A stretch of 64,000 bases of DNA from Halopiger aswanensis (GTDB taxonomy: Archaea > Halobacteriota > Halobacteria > Halobacteriales > Natrialbaceae). Shown one piece after another: positions 53,101-62,411 of this stretch; within the stretch, counting starts at the first letter, position 1, and each line of letters starts with the position of its first letter. The stretch lies in assembly GCF_003610195.1 (NCBI RefSeq), contig NZ_RAPO01000002.1:992001-1056000 (forward strand), given 5' to 3'. The notes beneath the pieces were generated by a model. It saw only the letters and a list, made by a program, of their open reading frames with translations. It was not told where the DNA came from and ran no database searches. Both the position numbers and the translations under genes were made by a program.

Positions 53101-54954
53101 ATGAAACTAGAGAAACTTCGGATCAGGAATTTCAGGTCGTACAAGGACTCCCAGGTCGTAAGTGTCGGAAATAAGCTGGTTCTGGTTGGGGAGAACAATG
53201 CGGGGAAATCGAATGTTCTCCGGGCTTTGGACATGTTCTTCGATATCAGTCCTACGTCTCCGCATACGGTAGAAGACTTCCATATGAAAGACACTGAGGA
53301 GGATATTGAGATTGAAGCCTGGTTTGAAGATCTGTCTGAGGAGGAAAAAGAGGTGTTTGATGAGTTCTTAGTGGATGATCGTCTATGGGTGAAGACGGTA
53401 TATCCGTTTGACGATGAAGGTGGTGTTGCTGAAAACAAGCAGTTTGTTGTGAAGAAGGAGGTTCCGGCAGAAGAAGACTTCCGAGGGTATGACGATATAA
53501 CTGCTGATGAGGCAGAAGAGATCTACAAACGGCATGAAGAGAAGCTTCAGCCACATCAGGTAGAGGATTGGAGTGGGAATCTGTATAAGAATGAGATCCA
53601 GCCAACGATAGGGAAATACCTTGAATCGGATGATGCAGAATGGGAAAACGAGGAGGTAGTGGATCCGAGAGGTATCAAAAAGAAGCTTAAAGCACATCTC
53701 CCTGAGTTCGAGTACTTTGAATCAGATAGGAACATTGAGGATGCAACTAAGACGAGTACGAGTGCTCTACTTGGAAAGCTTCTGGATGATGCTCTTGATT
53801 CCGTTTCTGACGAGGAAAAGAGCGAGATCGAGGATGCCTTAGAAGATGTCGATGAAAAACTCAATCAAGAGGATAAGTTTGATCAGATCAAGGACTTGGA
53901 GTCGGAGCTACAGGAGAAGCTGTCTGAACACGTCCCTGTTGACAATGTAAATCTCGAGATTGATGTTCCTGACTTAGACTCGATCCTCTCGAGGGTCAAC
54001 GTCTCGATCGACGACGGTGTCAAAACTGATATCACCACGATGGGTTCTGGCCTCCATACTTCTTTCATCCTGGCTTGTCTCTGGCAGATAAACGAGGGAG
54101 ATACCGGCGATAAGGATATCATCTTCGGGCTGGAGGAACCGGAGAACGATCTTCACCCACATGCGCAACGCCAGCTCTACGATACTTTAGATGACTTAGC
54201 AGAACAGGACTACCAAGTCGTGCTCTCGACCCATTCCGCATTCCTCGTAAGTTCCGAGGATCTGTTTGATACAGTCCGGGTTGAGAAGCCAAGTAATGAA
54301 TCCCAGCTTCACTCTATTGACACCGACTCTTTCGATGAACAGGAGATGGATAAAATCCGGAGTAAGATAACGCCGGACAACAATGAGGTATTCTTCTCAC
54401 GTGCGGTCCTCCTCTGTGAAGGCCAGTCAGAACTCCAGGCCCTTCCTGTATTGAACTCGTTGGTAGATGGTGTGAAAGACGATGTCTACGCGTTCGACCG
54501 GTTAGGGATCTCGCTGATAGAGGTCAACGGTAAGATCGGTTTTAAGAATTTCTTGAAGGTCACAGACATGTTCAATATTCAGTCGATAGTGCTGGTGGAT
54601 AATGACCGGGAGAAGGATGAGGGACATGAAGAGCTGATCGAGGAACTCGAGGAGAAGGCAGACGAACTCGTTGAACTCCCTCTTGACTTTGAGGAACAGT
54701 TCTTCAGCTCGATCACATTCGAGCAGTTCTGTACTGCGATGAGTAGGATCTCTAACTACGATACGACGGCTGACAACCTATCTACAAGGCAGGAAAACAC
54801 CGGGGAATCCAGACAGGAGATCCTAAGAAGTGAGTTCGAAAAAGAGCAGCCTTCAAAACCCCAGTTAGGACGTACATTGGCGAAAGAAGTCTCCGAGGAC
54901 GAGGTACCTGAAGAGATCGTCCACGTGTTCAAGCAGTGTAAAGAGATAGTGTAG
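53101..54954 (+). CDS. OLD-family ATP-dependent nuclease (AAA+/TOPRIM)
   Basis: A 617-aa protein. The ABC-type ATPase half has Walker A GENNAGKS (near residues 30-37), signature-like MGSGLHTSF and Walker B FGLEEPENDLHP. The C-terminal TOPRIM nuclease has LLCEGQSELQALP (catalytic Glu) and VLVDNDRE (DxD). It should nick or degrade DNA in an ATP-regulated way and is linked to phage exclusion. No UvrD-like gajB gene is adjacent, so it is a stand-alone class 1-like OLD rather than a Gabija pair. Confidence 0.9.
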   Translation: MKLEKLRIRNFRSYKDSQVVSVGNKLVLVGENNAGKSNVLRALDMFFDISPTSPHTVEDFHMKDTEEDIEIEAWFEDLSEEEKEVFDEFLVDDRLWVKTVYPFDDEGGVAENKQFVVKKEVPAEEDFRGYDDITADEAEEIYKRHEEKLQPHQVEDWSGNLYKNEIQPTIGKYLESDDAEWENEEVVDPRGIKKKLKAHLPEFEYFESDRNIEDATKTSTSALLGKLLDDALDSVSDEEKSEIEDALEDVDEKLNQEDKFDQIKDLESELQEKLSEHVPVDNVNLEIDVPDLDSILSRVNVSIDDGVKTDITTMGSGLHTSFILACLWQINEGDTGDKDIIFGLEEPENDLHPHAQRQLYDTLDDLAEQDYQVVLSTHSAFLVSSEDLFDTVRVEKPSNESQLHSIDTDSFDEQEMDKIRSKITPDNNEVFFSRAVLLCEGQSELQALPVLNSLVDGVKDDVYAFDRLGISLIEVNGKIGFKNFLKVTDMFNIQSIVLVDNDREKDEGHEELIEELEEKADELVELPLDFEEQFFSSITFEQFCTAMSRISNYDTTADNLSTRQENTGESRQEILRSEFEKEQPSKPQLGRTLAKEVSEDEVPEEIVHVFKQCKEIV

Positions 54955-54989
54955 GACCATCTCCCCCCTCCGGTGTTGCCAATAAGGAG

Positions 54990-55136
54990 AGCTCTGTTGA
55001 CTCGCGAACCCTTTTTTCTGTAAAGGGTGTACACCGTTTTTCACCTAAACGGGAACCCTCTGTAAGAGGGTGTTCGCCGCCCTTGGCATACAGCCTTTTC
55101 ACCCCCTTTGGTTTGGTGAGCGATGTCAACAGAGCT
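54990..55136. repeat. Short palindrome-bounded element (MITE-like)
   Basis: agctctgttgac at 54990-55001 is repeated as a perfect inverted copy at 55125-55136, and a TCGC/GCGA extension continues the arms with a 1-nt offset. The interior has two hairpins: accctttttt...aaagggt near 55009 and accctctgtaagagggt near 55062. Such a 147-bp unit between two convergent genes resembles a non-autonomous insertion element whose ends look IS6-like. I see no target-site duplication. The hairpins could also end transcription of the flanking genes. The remaining bases to 55311 hold no gene. Confidence 0.5.
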
Positions 55137-55311
55137 TTATTTTCCGTTTTGCCGAATACCCCTAAGACCCTGCCGATCGCTGCTGCTTGAACCGGGTTTC
55201 TGCCGAAGTAGCCGAACTAGACCGTTTCCTCCCCACAACTGTTGTTCCGGTCTTTGTAACTATGCTGGACGGCAGATCGACCAGGATGTGGCTTTTGACC
55301 AGATGTGGTTT

Positions 55312-57372
55312 CTACGGCCACTTCTCAAGAGCATCGGAAACGTCCTGTACCAAGTGAAACACGACCTGGTCCGGATCAATCCCTGTCTCTTTGAAACGTT
55401 GCTTCAAACCATCCCGTACTTTTTCTGTCCGGCATACGACCCAGATCACGTCAAATCTGGTTTCAAGATGTTTCTCTACGTGTTCCTGTTCTCTCTGAGT
55501 GTTCTCCATCGCAATCTCGATAGCGACTTCGAACCGGCCTGTGTTCACGTAGACGTCAGCATCGAATAGCTCAAGTTTTGTGGCCCATCCCGCTTTCTCG
55601 AACGCCTTCTTGACCTGATGCTGCCAATACCGGTGAACAATACCACCTCTCCCCTCATGGCTTGAATCAAGATCAAGCTGGTCTTCGACGTAGGTACGTC
55701 CTCTGTCGGTTAATTCCAGAAGTTTTCGAGCACCTGTCCTTGTTTCGAGAGAGCGTTCTGTGACCAGGCCTGTCTCTACCAGTTCAGATTTGGCCTTGTT
55801 ACCTTTGTACCGGCTCGAGAACGTTTCGTATCTTTCAGTCAACGGGATGAACGGCTCCTCAACAACTCCTTCCAATAACTGTTCCGCCTCCTCAGAGACT
55901 GTGACCTTCGACGGTGGATCGTCGATAACCTCAGGCTCTTCCGAATCCCTACTTTCGGACTGAACGGTCTCTTCGAACCGTGGCGGTTGTTTCCGAGGTT
56001 TAGCTGAAAGCGAGTTCCAGAACTGTCCCTGGTTTCTCTGTAGATCAGTGTCTGTAACCGTTTTCTCCAGTCGGTACTCATCGAGTATCACCCGTTCGGG
56101 TTCATCGTTTCCTGTCTGGATGACTGCTTCCCCGGTACCGAGGTCTTTGGCAGCGTTTGCTTGCCGCTGAGTAAGATTCATTGAGTCCGCGACCGCTGTG
56201 AACTGCTTCCGGTCACCTGTAGAGAGAAGGATCTTAGTGTAGGTGTTGGCCTTGATTGAATCGGTCAGCTTGGATGCTTCCTGATCTGCCACGATCAGTC
56301 CTTCCCCGAACTCCCTCATCTTGGCAGTCAGTTCGTCGACGGCCGGGATACCGGATTCAGATTGTCTCTCCTTGTAGACACTGAAGATTTGCTTGGCCTC
56401 GTCGAGGACGAACACGTGGTTGAGATCTTCCGTTCGGTGTATCTGTGTGAGCCGGTACTCGTAGACGGCTGCCAACAAGATATCCATTAGGAAGTTCTGT
56501 GTATCGCGGCTTAACCCGTCGAACTCGAACACGACGTTTCGCTCAAGAAGATCTTCGAACGTGTAACCTTCACTGCAGTCAAAGATGGTTCCAGCTCCCA
56601 GGTTCATCGCTTCTATTCGGTTGAGGACTGTGTCCCGGTAGTTCGAGGTCTTCCGCATATAGTTGATGTAGTCAGAGGTGAGGAACTGCTCGAGTTCATG
56701 GAAGCTGGGATACGGCGGTGATTTCTCCTCAAACAAGTTGTACAACCGGTAGAGTTTGAGAATGGATTTCAAGAGATGGTTTTTCGATCCGGATAGGAGG
56801 GCGGTGGCGTGGCCGAATATCTCGCTGACAACCTGAGCCCACCGCCGTGGCTGCACGCCTGGGGGTGGAACCAACGGATTATACTTGAGTTCGGTCCACG
56901 GCAACACCAGTACATCATTTCTGTCCTTGACGAGATGGCGGTAGTCCTTCTTGAGATCGAAACACCAGAACGGGACATCCAGTTGGGAGAGAAGATTGTA
57001 GAATAAGGTTGTTTTCCCGGAACCCGACTGACCGATAGCCAGGAGATGTTTCGAAAGCAGTGATTCACTGAGGTCATAGGATCGTCCAGAAACCGTCGTC
57101 CCAATTTGGATCGTCTCCGAAATCGGAGGACCGACTGTATTCGAGGTGTTGAACGGGTGTGACCGATGGTGTGCTAACGTGGCTGCAAGTGCTTTCCGAC
57201 CCTGTTTCTGAAGCGGTTCCGGGGCAAGGATGTTGTATAGTGCCAGCCGTCGAATACGTGGATCCGATAGCTCGTCATCCTCGAGCATCCAGAGAAGAGA
57301 AGTCCGATCTCTAGAAAGGGAGGACATACATTCAACATAGTAGGGTAGGGTTCGAAATATGCTTGTAGACAC
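55312..57372 (-). CDS. HerA/TraG-like DNA-translocase ATPase with C-terminal extension
   Basis: A 686-aa ATPase. Walker A GQSGSGKTTLFYNLL is near residues 113-127 and Walker B HVFVLDEAKQIF near 317-328; VPFWCFDLKKDYRHL follows the motor pattern of HerA/VirD4 proteins. After about residue 480 come a winged-helix-like part and a domain (ADVYVNTGRFEVAIEIAME ... VIWVVCRTE) resembling nuclease-fold extensions seen in haloarchaeal conjugation-type ATPases. It probably pumps DNA in transfer of the element. A shorter start at 57327 is possible. Confidence 0.8.
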   Translation of the reverse strand: MSTSIFRTLPYYVECMSSLSRDRTSLLWMLEDDELSDPRIRRLALYNILAPEPLQKQGRKALAATLAHHRSHPFNTSNTVGPPISETIQIGTTVSGRSYDLSESLLSKHLLAIGQSGSGKTTLFYNLLSQLDVPFWCFDLKKDYRHLVKDRNDVLVLPWTELKYNPLVPPPGVQPRRWAQVVSEIFGHATALLSGSKNHLLKSILKLYRLYNLFEEKSPPYPSFHELEQFLTSDYINYMRKTSNYRDTVLNRIEAMNLGAGTIFDCSEGYTFEDLLERNVVFEFDGLSRDTQNFLMDILLAAVYEYRLTQIHRTEDLNHVFVLDEAKQIFSVYKERQSESGIPAVDELTAKMREFGEGLIVADQEASKLTDSIKANTYTKILLSTGDRKQFTAVADSMNLTQRQANAAKDLGTGEAVIQTGNDEPERVILDEYRLEKTVTDTDLQRNQGQFWNSLSAKPRKQPPRFEETVQSESRDSEEPEVIDDPPSKVTVSEEAEQLLEGVVEEPFIPLTERYETFSSRYKGNKAKSELVETGLVTERSLETRTGARKLLELTDRGRTYVEDQLDLDSSHEGRGGIVHRYWQHQVKKAFEKAGWATKLELFDADVYVNTGRFEVAIEIAMENTQREQEHVEKHLETRFDVIWVVCRTEKVRDGLKQRFKETGIDPDQVVFHLVQDVSDALEKWP

Positions 57373-57378
57373 CCTATT

Positions 57379-57573
57379 TCATTTCCACGGCCTCGTTGAA
57401 ACCCTCAAATAGTGATGGTTCTCGGCGATCGTGCTGAGTACACAGCGCAAATCGGTCATGGTGTTGATGCAGTAGTGTGTCAAGGATGGCGCTTGATTTT
57501 GAGCTGGGGCAGCAGATAACTCGACAATATCGGTATGATAGTATCGCTTCAGAAATTCGTGAAAGTCATCCAT
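57379..57573 (-). pseudogene. Probable N-terminal remnant of an MCM helicase
   Basis: A 64-aa frame starting MDDFHEFLKRYYHTDIVELS and continuing NQAPSL. Haloarchaeal MCM proteins open with the pattern F-x-x-F-x-R-x-YY-x-x-D/E-I-x-ELA ... Q-x-SL, so this looks like the first part of an mcm gene cut off after about 35 residues. The rest does not match and no MCM motor follows. It lies just upstream of the HerA/TraG-like gene. Confidence 0.45.
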
Positions 57574-57627
57574 TTATTCCTCATCCATCCGACTACGGTA
57601 TCTGAGCAATACCAATAATATCATCAA

Positions 57628-59070
57628 TTATATTAAATTACAGGTAGTCGTTCGTGTCTCGCTATCTCTCTCATCTTTGTGTGCCGTCAGTTGTTTCTCC
57701 ACCTCCTCGAATTGTCCCAGAACGTGTTGCGGATGGAGAGGTTTCTCGTGCAGGTGATACTCTCGAATGCGACCATCCCGTCCAGTCCGCTGGGTACCTG
57801 GGTAGAAGAGCACTCCGTCACCACCGATATTGGGATCAATCAGGTCAACTGCGTAGCCGAGTACTTGTCGCACGTCCGAAACACTCGGCGCATCCTTGTA
57901 TTTTGCGTCGCCGACCCAGATCGTCTCGCCGTCGTAGTCAATAACGAAATCGGGATCGCCGACACTCCGGCCGAGGTTTGGTTCGAAGTATCGACTCGTA
58001 AAAGGAGTCGAGACGTCCGACCCAGAGACCCCGTTTGGACGATTCGGAGATTGGTTGTAGTGGACCGTGTAGTCGCCAATTGAGTACGCACCAGCGATTT
58101 CGCCGATATTCGGTTCGACCCCCTCGATATCGGCGACGCTCTCGAGGAGTCGGCGAAGAACCCACACCTCATAGACCTTCGACATCGGCTTGACGGCAGT
58201 GTCGTAGTGATCGGTGAACGCAAGCTCTAGGTTGATGTTCTGAAGGAACGATTCCCAGAGATCGATGATGAGCATGAAGTCCTCGTCAGCACCACGCCGT
58301 GCCTCATCTATCGTCTCGATCGTCGTTAGTGGCTCGTCCAGTCCTTTCTCCAGTAGTCGATCGAAGAGAGGCTTGTCGAGAACACTCCGATGGTAGGCAA
58401 GACGGTCTCCCAGTAGGTCCATGTAGTACTGGTGTTGCTGGGTGAGTCGACGCAGTTCTCTCGCGAGTACCGCGTGAAAGCGGACGAGAATAAGGTTCTC
58501 CAATGAGTCGAGACGGAACTCCGTCCGTTGGGAAACGATCTGGTTAGACTGGCGTGCCTGCTCACGTAGTGTTTCTTGGATCCGGACGCGCCCCCTGGGC
58601 TCTGGATGTCGTTCTGTCCGCTGCTCGACGTCGACGGGAAGCCGGTGTGAGAGAACTTGGTCCGTCTGTGTTTGGAGTGCGTTGCTGTAGGGTCCAAGGC
58701 GTGCTTTTTGATCCAAGAGGAGATCCGGGGAGAACTGAAACGCCGCCGTGATCGTGTCCGGGCCAAGTATTTCTGACCAATCCTGAACCTCCGTGATCAG
58801 CGTTTCAAACGCATCGTCGTCGAAGTGCTCCGGTTTCACGACGACGCCTGGAGCGAACTCGCCGACCCAACCCCCAGGCTCAAACAGGTCTCCCCGTATC
58901 GATGGTGGTCCTTCTTCAAGCTCCTCGATCGAGCTCGCGTACTCTTCGCTAACGACGTCTTCAATATGTGCAACCCGATCACGAAGCTGCTGCTCGTCTT
59001 CGTCATCGAGGTCGAGGTCCGATACCGGATATGAGTGAAACGTGATATAGTCGCGGTCGTTCCCGCTCAT
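57628..59070 (-). CDS. McrC-like PD-(D/E)xK nuclease (system 2)
   Basis: A 480-aa protein with the McrC/LlaJI-type nuclease core GDPDFVIDYDGETIWVGDAKYKD and VRQVLGYAVDL near residues 385-420. The N-terminal 370 residues are mostly helical and should contact its McrB. Its start overlaps the stop of the 968-aa McrB by 4 nt. Differs clearly from McrC at 45448, so this is an independent system. Confidence 0.88.
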   Translation of the reverse strand: MSGNDRDYITFHSYPVSDLDLDDEDEQQLRDRVAHIEDVVSEEYASSIEELEEGPPSIRGDLFEPGGWVGEFAPGVVVKPEHFDDDAFETLITEVQDWSEILGPDTITAAFQFSPDLLLDQKARLGPYSNALQTQTDQVLSHRLPVDVEQRTERHPEPRGRVRIQETLREQARQSNQIVSQRTEFRLDSLENLILVRFHAVLARELRRLTQQHQYYMDLLGDRLAYHRSVLDKPLFDRLLEKGLDEPLTTIETIDEARRGADEDFMLIIDLWESFLQNINLELAFTDHYDTAVKPMSKVYEVWVLRRLLESVADIEGVEPNIGEIAGAYSIGDYTVHYNQSPNRPNGVSGSDVSTPFTSRYFEPNLGRSVGDPDFVIDYDGETIWVGDAKYKDAPSVSDVRQVLGYAVDLIDPNIGGDGVLFYPGTQRTGRDGRIREYHLHEKPLHPQHVLGQFEEVEKQLTAHKDERDSETRTTTCNLI

Positions 59071-61973
59071 TCCAGAATACTGTTGCTGTCCTTGGCGTCT
59101 TTCAGCGCTTGGGCCGTCTTTTGGAGGCCTAACTCGGCAGCGATACCGACCGCGTTTGTGTAATGTTCGGCTAACTCTTCGTTCTCACCAAGCGTCTCAG
59201 CCCGGCGGAGATCACTGAGGACATGCTCGAACTGTGGAACAATATACGCACGGGCGGCTCGGTCGACGACGTCGGCATCAGTTTCACCAGGGAACAGTAG
59301 TTCATGTGCGAGAACAAATGTCACAGCATCCATAATGACGGCCTGTCCGAGTTCGAGGACAGCGTGCTTGTCGACGTACCGAGCGAAGGCGACCAATGAC
59401 TCAATGAAATCCTCGCCTTCGAGATCGAGACCGCCCTCAGTTACCGCTCTGAGGGCTTCATCGATCCGTTCAGGGACTGCAAGCTGTGGAAAAATCGTAA
59501 CTTCATCCGGAGCCTCGGTGAGTACCCGATCGTCAACTGCTGTTCGCTCGACTCGAGCTCGCGCGACATCCGCAATCGTAGATCGGACTTCCCCGTCGTC
59601 GACGAGTGACAGCGCATCGTGTGCGGTAACCCCTGCAGTGTCGATATCGCTCAGATCGATCGTCGTTGCGTTCGAGAGGAGGGACGGAACGCGGACAAAT
59701 GCGAACCGGCGTCGAAACGCATACCCGAGGGAAAAGAGTTGTGCGAGGTCATGTGTGTTCATCGTCGCAAGAATTCGGAAGGAAAGCGGGACGTACTGGT
59801 CCTTGCCGGCATACGTGATCGGGAGATCTGACCGATAATCGAGATCGAGAAGAGTGAACACATCGCCAAACGCCTGATCGAGATTTGCCCGGTTTAGTTC
59901 GTCGATAATGAGCCAGGCCGGTCGACCCTCTGTCTTAAGATGTGACTCGCAATCCTGTACTGCGCTTGTGAGAATACCTGGTTCCGGTTCCCAGAGACGA
60001 TCACCATCATCCGAGATTGTTGGTTGAAGACCGCCGGCGATCTCATAATTTGTCCATTCCGCGTTCGCAGTCGCCAACGCGAAGTCATCTTCCGAGCCGC
60101 AAACGAGTTTGCTCAGCTGTTTTGCAGTGTGAGTTTTTCCTGTTCCTGGGGGGCCGTACAGTGCTAGGTTCCGACCGGCAACTAGGTGGACAAGTGCTTC
60201 TTTATATAGATCGGGTCGGTCAGTTTCGTCAATTTCAGCTAGCGTCTCTTCTAGGGGGCCGTCGTGCCACTGAAGAATTAGTCGTAGATCTTGTGGCGTT
60301 ACTTTGTGGATTCCCGGGCCATTTAGTAGACCGTTCTTGCTCAGGTACGGTTCGATGACATCGAATGGGATTGGCGGAAATCTTTCGAACTCGTCAATTT
60401 TCGCATAATAATCGGTCGTCGAGTCATCTTCATCTCGGGATTCTTCTCGAATCGTCTCGATTGTTCCGACACTATCGAAGATCCGCTGTCCAGCACTATC
60501 TTTCCGAAGATAAACGAAGGTTGTTCCCGCCCCAGCAGACTCAAGCTGACTGTATCCCGGTATTCCGGATTCAAAGTGATAAATTTCATCAAGTGTGTCT
60601 TCGTATTCTCCGCCCTCTGGAAGGAGAACGAAGCACTGGTCTTCGGGGAGGTCATAATCAGATATCGCTGAGACACCTGGGTTTTTCTGTGGAGCCGGGA
60701 GATCACCCTCAGAAACGTCGTATTTCACTTCTGGATCCGAGAATTCCTTGTCTGGGAAAATTGCCTCGAGGACCGTCTTTCCGCCACCCGCTTCTTTGAT
60801 TGGGAACGGATTGAATTGGTTGAACATCCCCGCAGCGCTATCGAACAGAAGCGGTTCCCCATCGAGGTTTAGCGTATCTGTCAGCTGACCTTCGATCGAT
60901 GACCAGTCCTCATCCGGTTGGTGGATTTCCGCACTTGAGATCCAGAGTCCGCTAAACGAACTATTTCCAGCGATCTCCTCCGCGATGTTACTCCGGATGT
61001 TTTCGGGTAGATATCCTAGCGAGTGATCGACACGTTGGATGTATTCAATCGTGCCGGAGACATCGTGAAGCACCCAGTCACCGCGATCGAGGACAGCATA
61101 CTCTTCGACGTGTTGTCCTTTTGTGCCCCATAGTGTCGTGTTTTCACTCTCCAATAGCTGCAACGCTTCTGATTTGACGTTTGGCGCCTTCAGTAAGTGT
61201 TCTCGAATCGTCTCACGTTGGTCCGATGATAGTGATTGTCCAACCGTCTTGTCGAGATTGTCCTTGAAGGCTCCCTTTCCGCCTGCATTTCTGAAGAGAT
61301 TCGTTGTCTGGATTGGAGATCGTTTGTCTGTTTCGTACGATGAGTATCCTAGATGACGTGCAACCGCTTCTTTTTCTATCCGTTCGATATCTCTTTCAAG
61401 ATAACTCGCCGAAGGATCGCTCACATCATCGGTATGACTGAGGATTGCGGATCGATAGTCCGGATACTTTTCAGTTCGATTTACAAGCCCAGTGTGTCCA
61501 CTGACGACTGTAACACCGGTTGTCTCTACATCGATGCCTTCCCTTTCACCGTCGAATGTCAAATCGAGCCAGCCTACCCAACGATAGTGGGTGTCTGAGG
61601 AATCTCCAATAGATGGGTTTTTCTCAAATTCATACTCGGAGCGTACGACACCGAACCCCTTCAGGAAATTGCTTCCATTCGCGATAAGGATATCCCCCTC
61701 CTCTACTCTTGAAGCGAATTGGAACAGCAGTCGTCCCTTATCGTTTCCACTACTCTCAATTCCGCATTGCGTACGTACTTCCTTGACCGATTCAACACCC
61801 TGTAGATCTTGTTCACAGCCGGAGAAGCCGATTCGGATTTGGCCGGCATCCCGCAGCGTTGGCCACATCCCATCGTCACCGATTGTATATACTGATACTC
61901 CAGCGTCGTCCAGTGGCTCGTCAGGCATTGATTTTTCTAATACAGTGAGCTTACATTTATTTTCCCCCATCAA
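59067..61973 (-). CDS. Large McrB-like AAA+ protein with several N-terminal reader-like domains
   Basis: A 968-aa protein. The motor has Walker A YGPPGTGKT (606-614), Walker B LIIDELNRA (688-696) and MNT at 738-740 followed by HDLAQL instead of ADRS. Ahead of it are three modules resembling small PUA/EVE-type folds: residues 36-139 (IRIGF, EEGDILIANG, FGVVRSEYEF), 281-350 (WGTKGQHVEEYAVLDRGDWVL, segments) and 446-508 (CFVLLPEGG ... FVYLRK). Such readers recognise modified bases in type IV restriction. The fold calls are by pattern only. Coupled to the McrC-like gene downstream; no methyltransferase is adjacent. Confidence 0.88.
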   Translation of the reverse strand: MMGENKCKLTVLEKSMPDEPLDDAGVSVYTIGDDGMWPTLRDAGQIRIGFSGCEQDLQGVESVKEVRTQCGIESSGNDKGRLLFQFASRVEEGDILIANGSNFLKGFGVVRSEYEFEKNPSIGDSSDTHYRWVGWLDLTFDGEREGIDVETTGVTVVSGHTGLVNRTEKYPDYRSAILSHTDDVSDPSASYLERDIERIEKEAVARHLGYSSYETDKRSPIQTTNLFRNAGGKGAFKDNLDKTVGQSLSSDQRETIREHLLKAPNVKSEALQLLESENTTLWGTKGQHVEEYAVLDRGDWVLHDVSGTIEYIQRVDHSLGYLPENIRSNIAEEIAGNSSFSGLWISSAEIHQPDEDWSSIEGQLTDTLNLDGEPLLFDSAAGMFNQFNPFPIKEAGGGKTVLEAIFPDKEFSDPEVKYDVSEGDLPAPQKNPGVSAISDYDLPEDQCFVLLPEGGEYEDTLDEIYHFESGIPGYSQLESAGAGTTFVYLRKDSAGQRIFDSVGTIETIREESRDEDDSTTDYYAKIDEFERFPPIPFDVIEPYLSKNGLLNGPGIHKVTPQDLRLILQWHDGPLEETLAEIDETDRPDLYKEALVHLVAGRNLALYGPPGTGKTHTAKQLSKLVCGSEDDFALATANAEWTNYEIAGGLQPTISDDGDRLWEPEPGILTSAVQDCESHLKTEGRPAWLIIDELNRANLDQAFGDVFTLLDLDYRSDLPITYAGKDQYVPLSFRILATMNTHDLAQLFSLGYAFRRRFAFVRVPSLLSNATTIDLSDIDTAGVTAHDALSLVDDGEVRSTIADVARARVERTAVDDRVLTEAPDEVTIFPQLAVPERIDEALRAVTEGGLDLEGEDFIESLVAFARYVDKHAVLELGQAVIMDAVTFVLAHELLFPGETDADVVDRAARAYIVPQFEHVLSDLRRAETLGENEELAEHYTNAVGIAAELGLQKTAQALKDAKDSNSILE

Positions 61974-62411
61974 TATATGTTACTCTGCCTATATTTCTAC
62001 GGTTTTATAACAGAGAAATAGACAACACAAGATCACATCCTCGTACAAGTGCCATAAATAGTAGAAGTGTAAATTAGCGGGTTTTTGACTACTCTGTGGT
62101 CTGGATTACAGTCCGGATATCCGCAAGCTCTGATTTCACTTCGCTTTCAATCTCTTCTAATTCTTTGTCGATCTCATTTGCCGTCTCCTGATTGACGTCG
62201 TTTCTTCCGGATCGTGCTGAACCGGTCAATCTAGTTGCTCACCTCACCGACCACGTTTTGAATGATCTCGGGATCCAAGTCAGCCCCCGTATGAAGTGAA
62301 ATGCGGCGGGTTGATGACTACGACCTCTGTATGCAGCACGCCATTCCTATCAAGTGCAGAGGGATTCAGCAGAGCCCTTTCCACAGATTGCGATCAGAAC
62401 AGACGGTAAAG
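61974..62411. other. Gene-poor region with decayed coding remnants
   Basis: No intact gene of normal size. On the minus strand, fragments such as NPSALDRNGVLHTEVVVINPP (62284-62376, approximately) and DLDPEIIQNVVGEV are readable in different frames, with stops between them, which suggests a decayed gene. See also the entry at 62089. Confidence 0.45.
62089..62229 (-). pseudogene. Short helical remnant, probably frameshifted
   Basis: A 46-aa frame (TTG start possible at 62229) with TGSARSGRNDVNQETANEID then KELEEIESEVKSELADI. The preceding bases in another frame read DLDPEIIQNVVGEVSN, which would join naturally to it, suggesting one frame shift in a small helical protein. It could equally be a real short protein. 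Function unknown. Confidence 0.35.

Noticed and set aside
53101-54954. Gabija system (GajA-GajB)
   Set aside because: The OLD protein fits GajA broadly, but no UvrD-like helicase is adjacent.
55123-55569. 148-aa protein on the plus strand
   Set aside because: It overlaps the HerA/TraG-like gene in antisense, is Cys/Phe-rich and has no family features.
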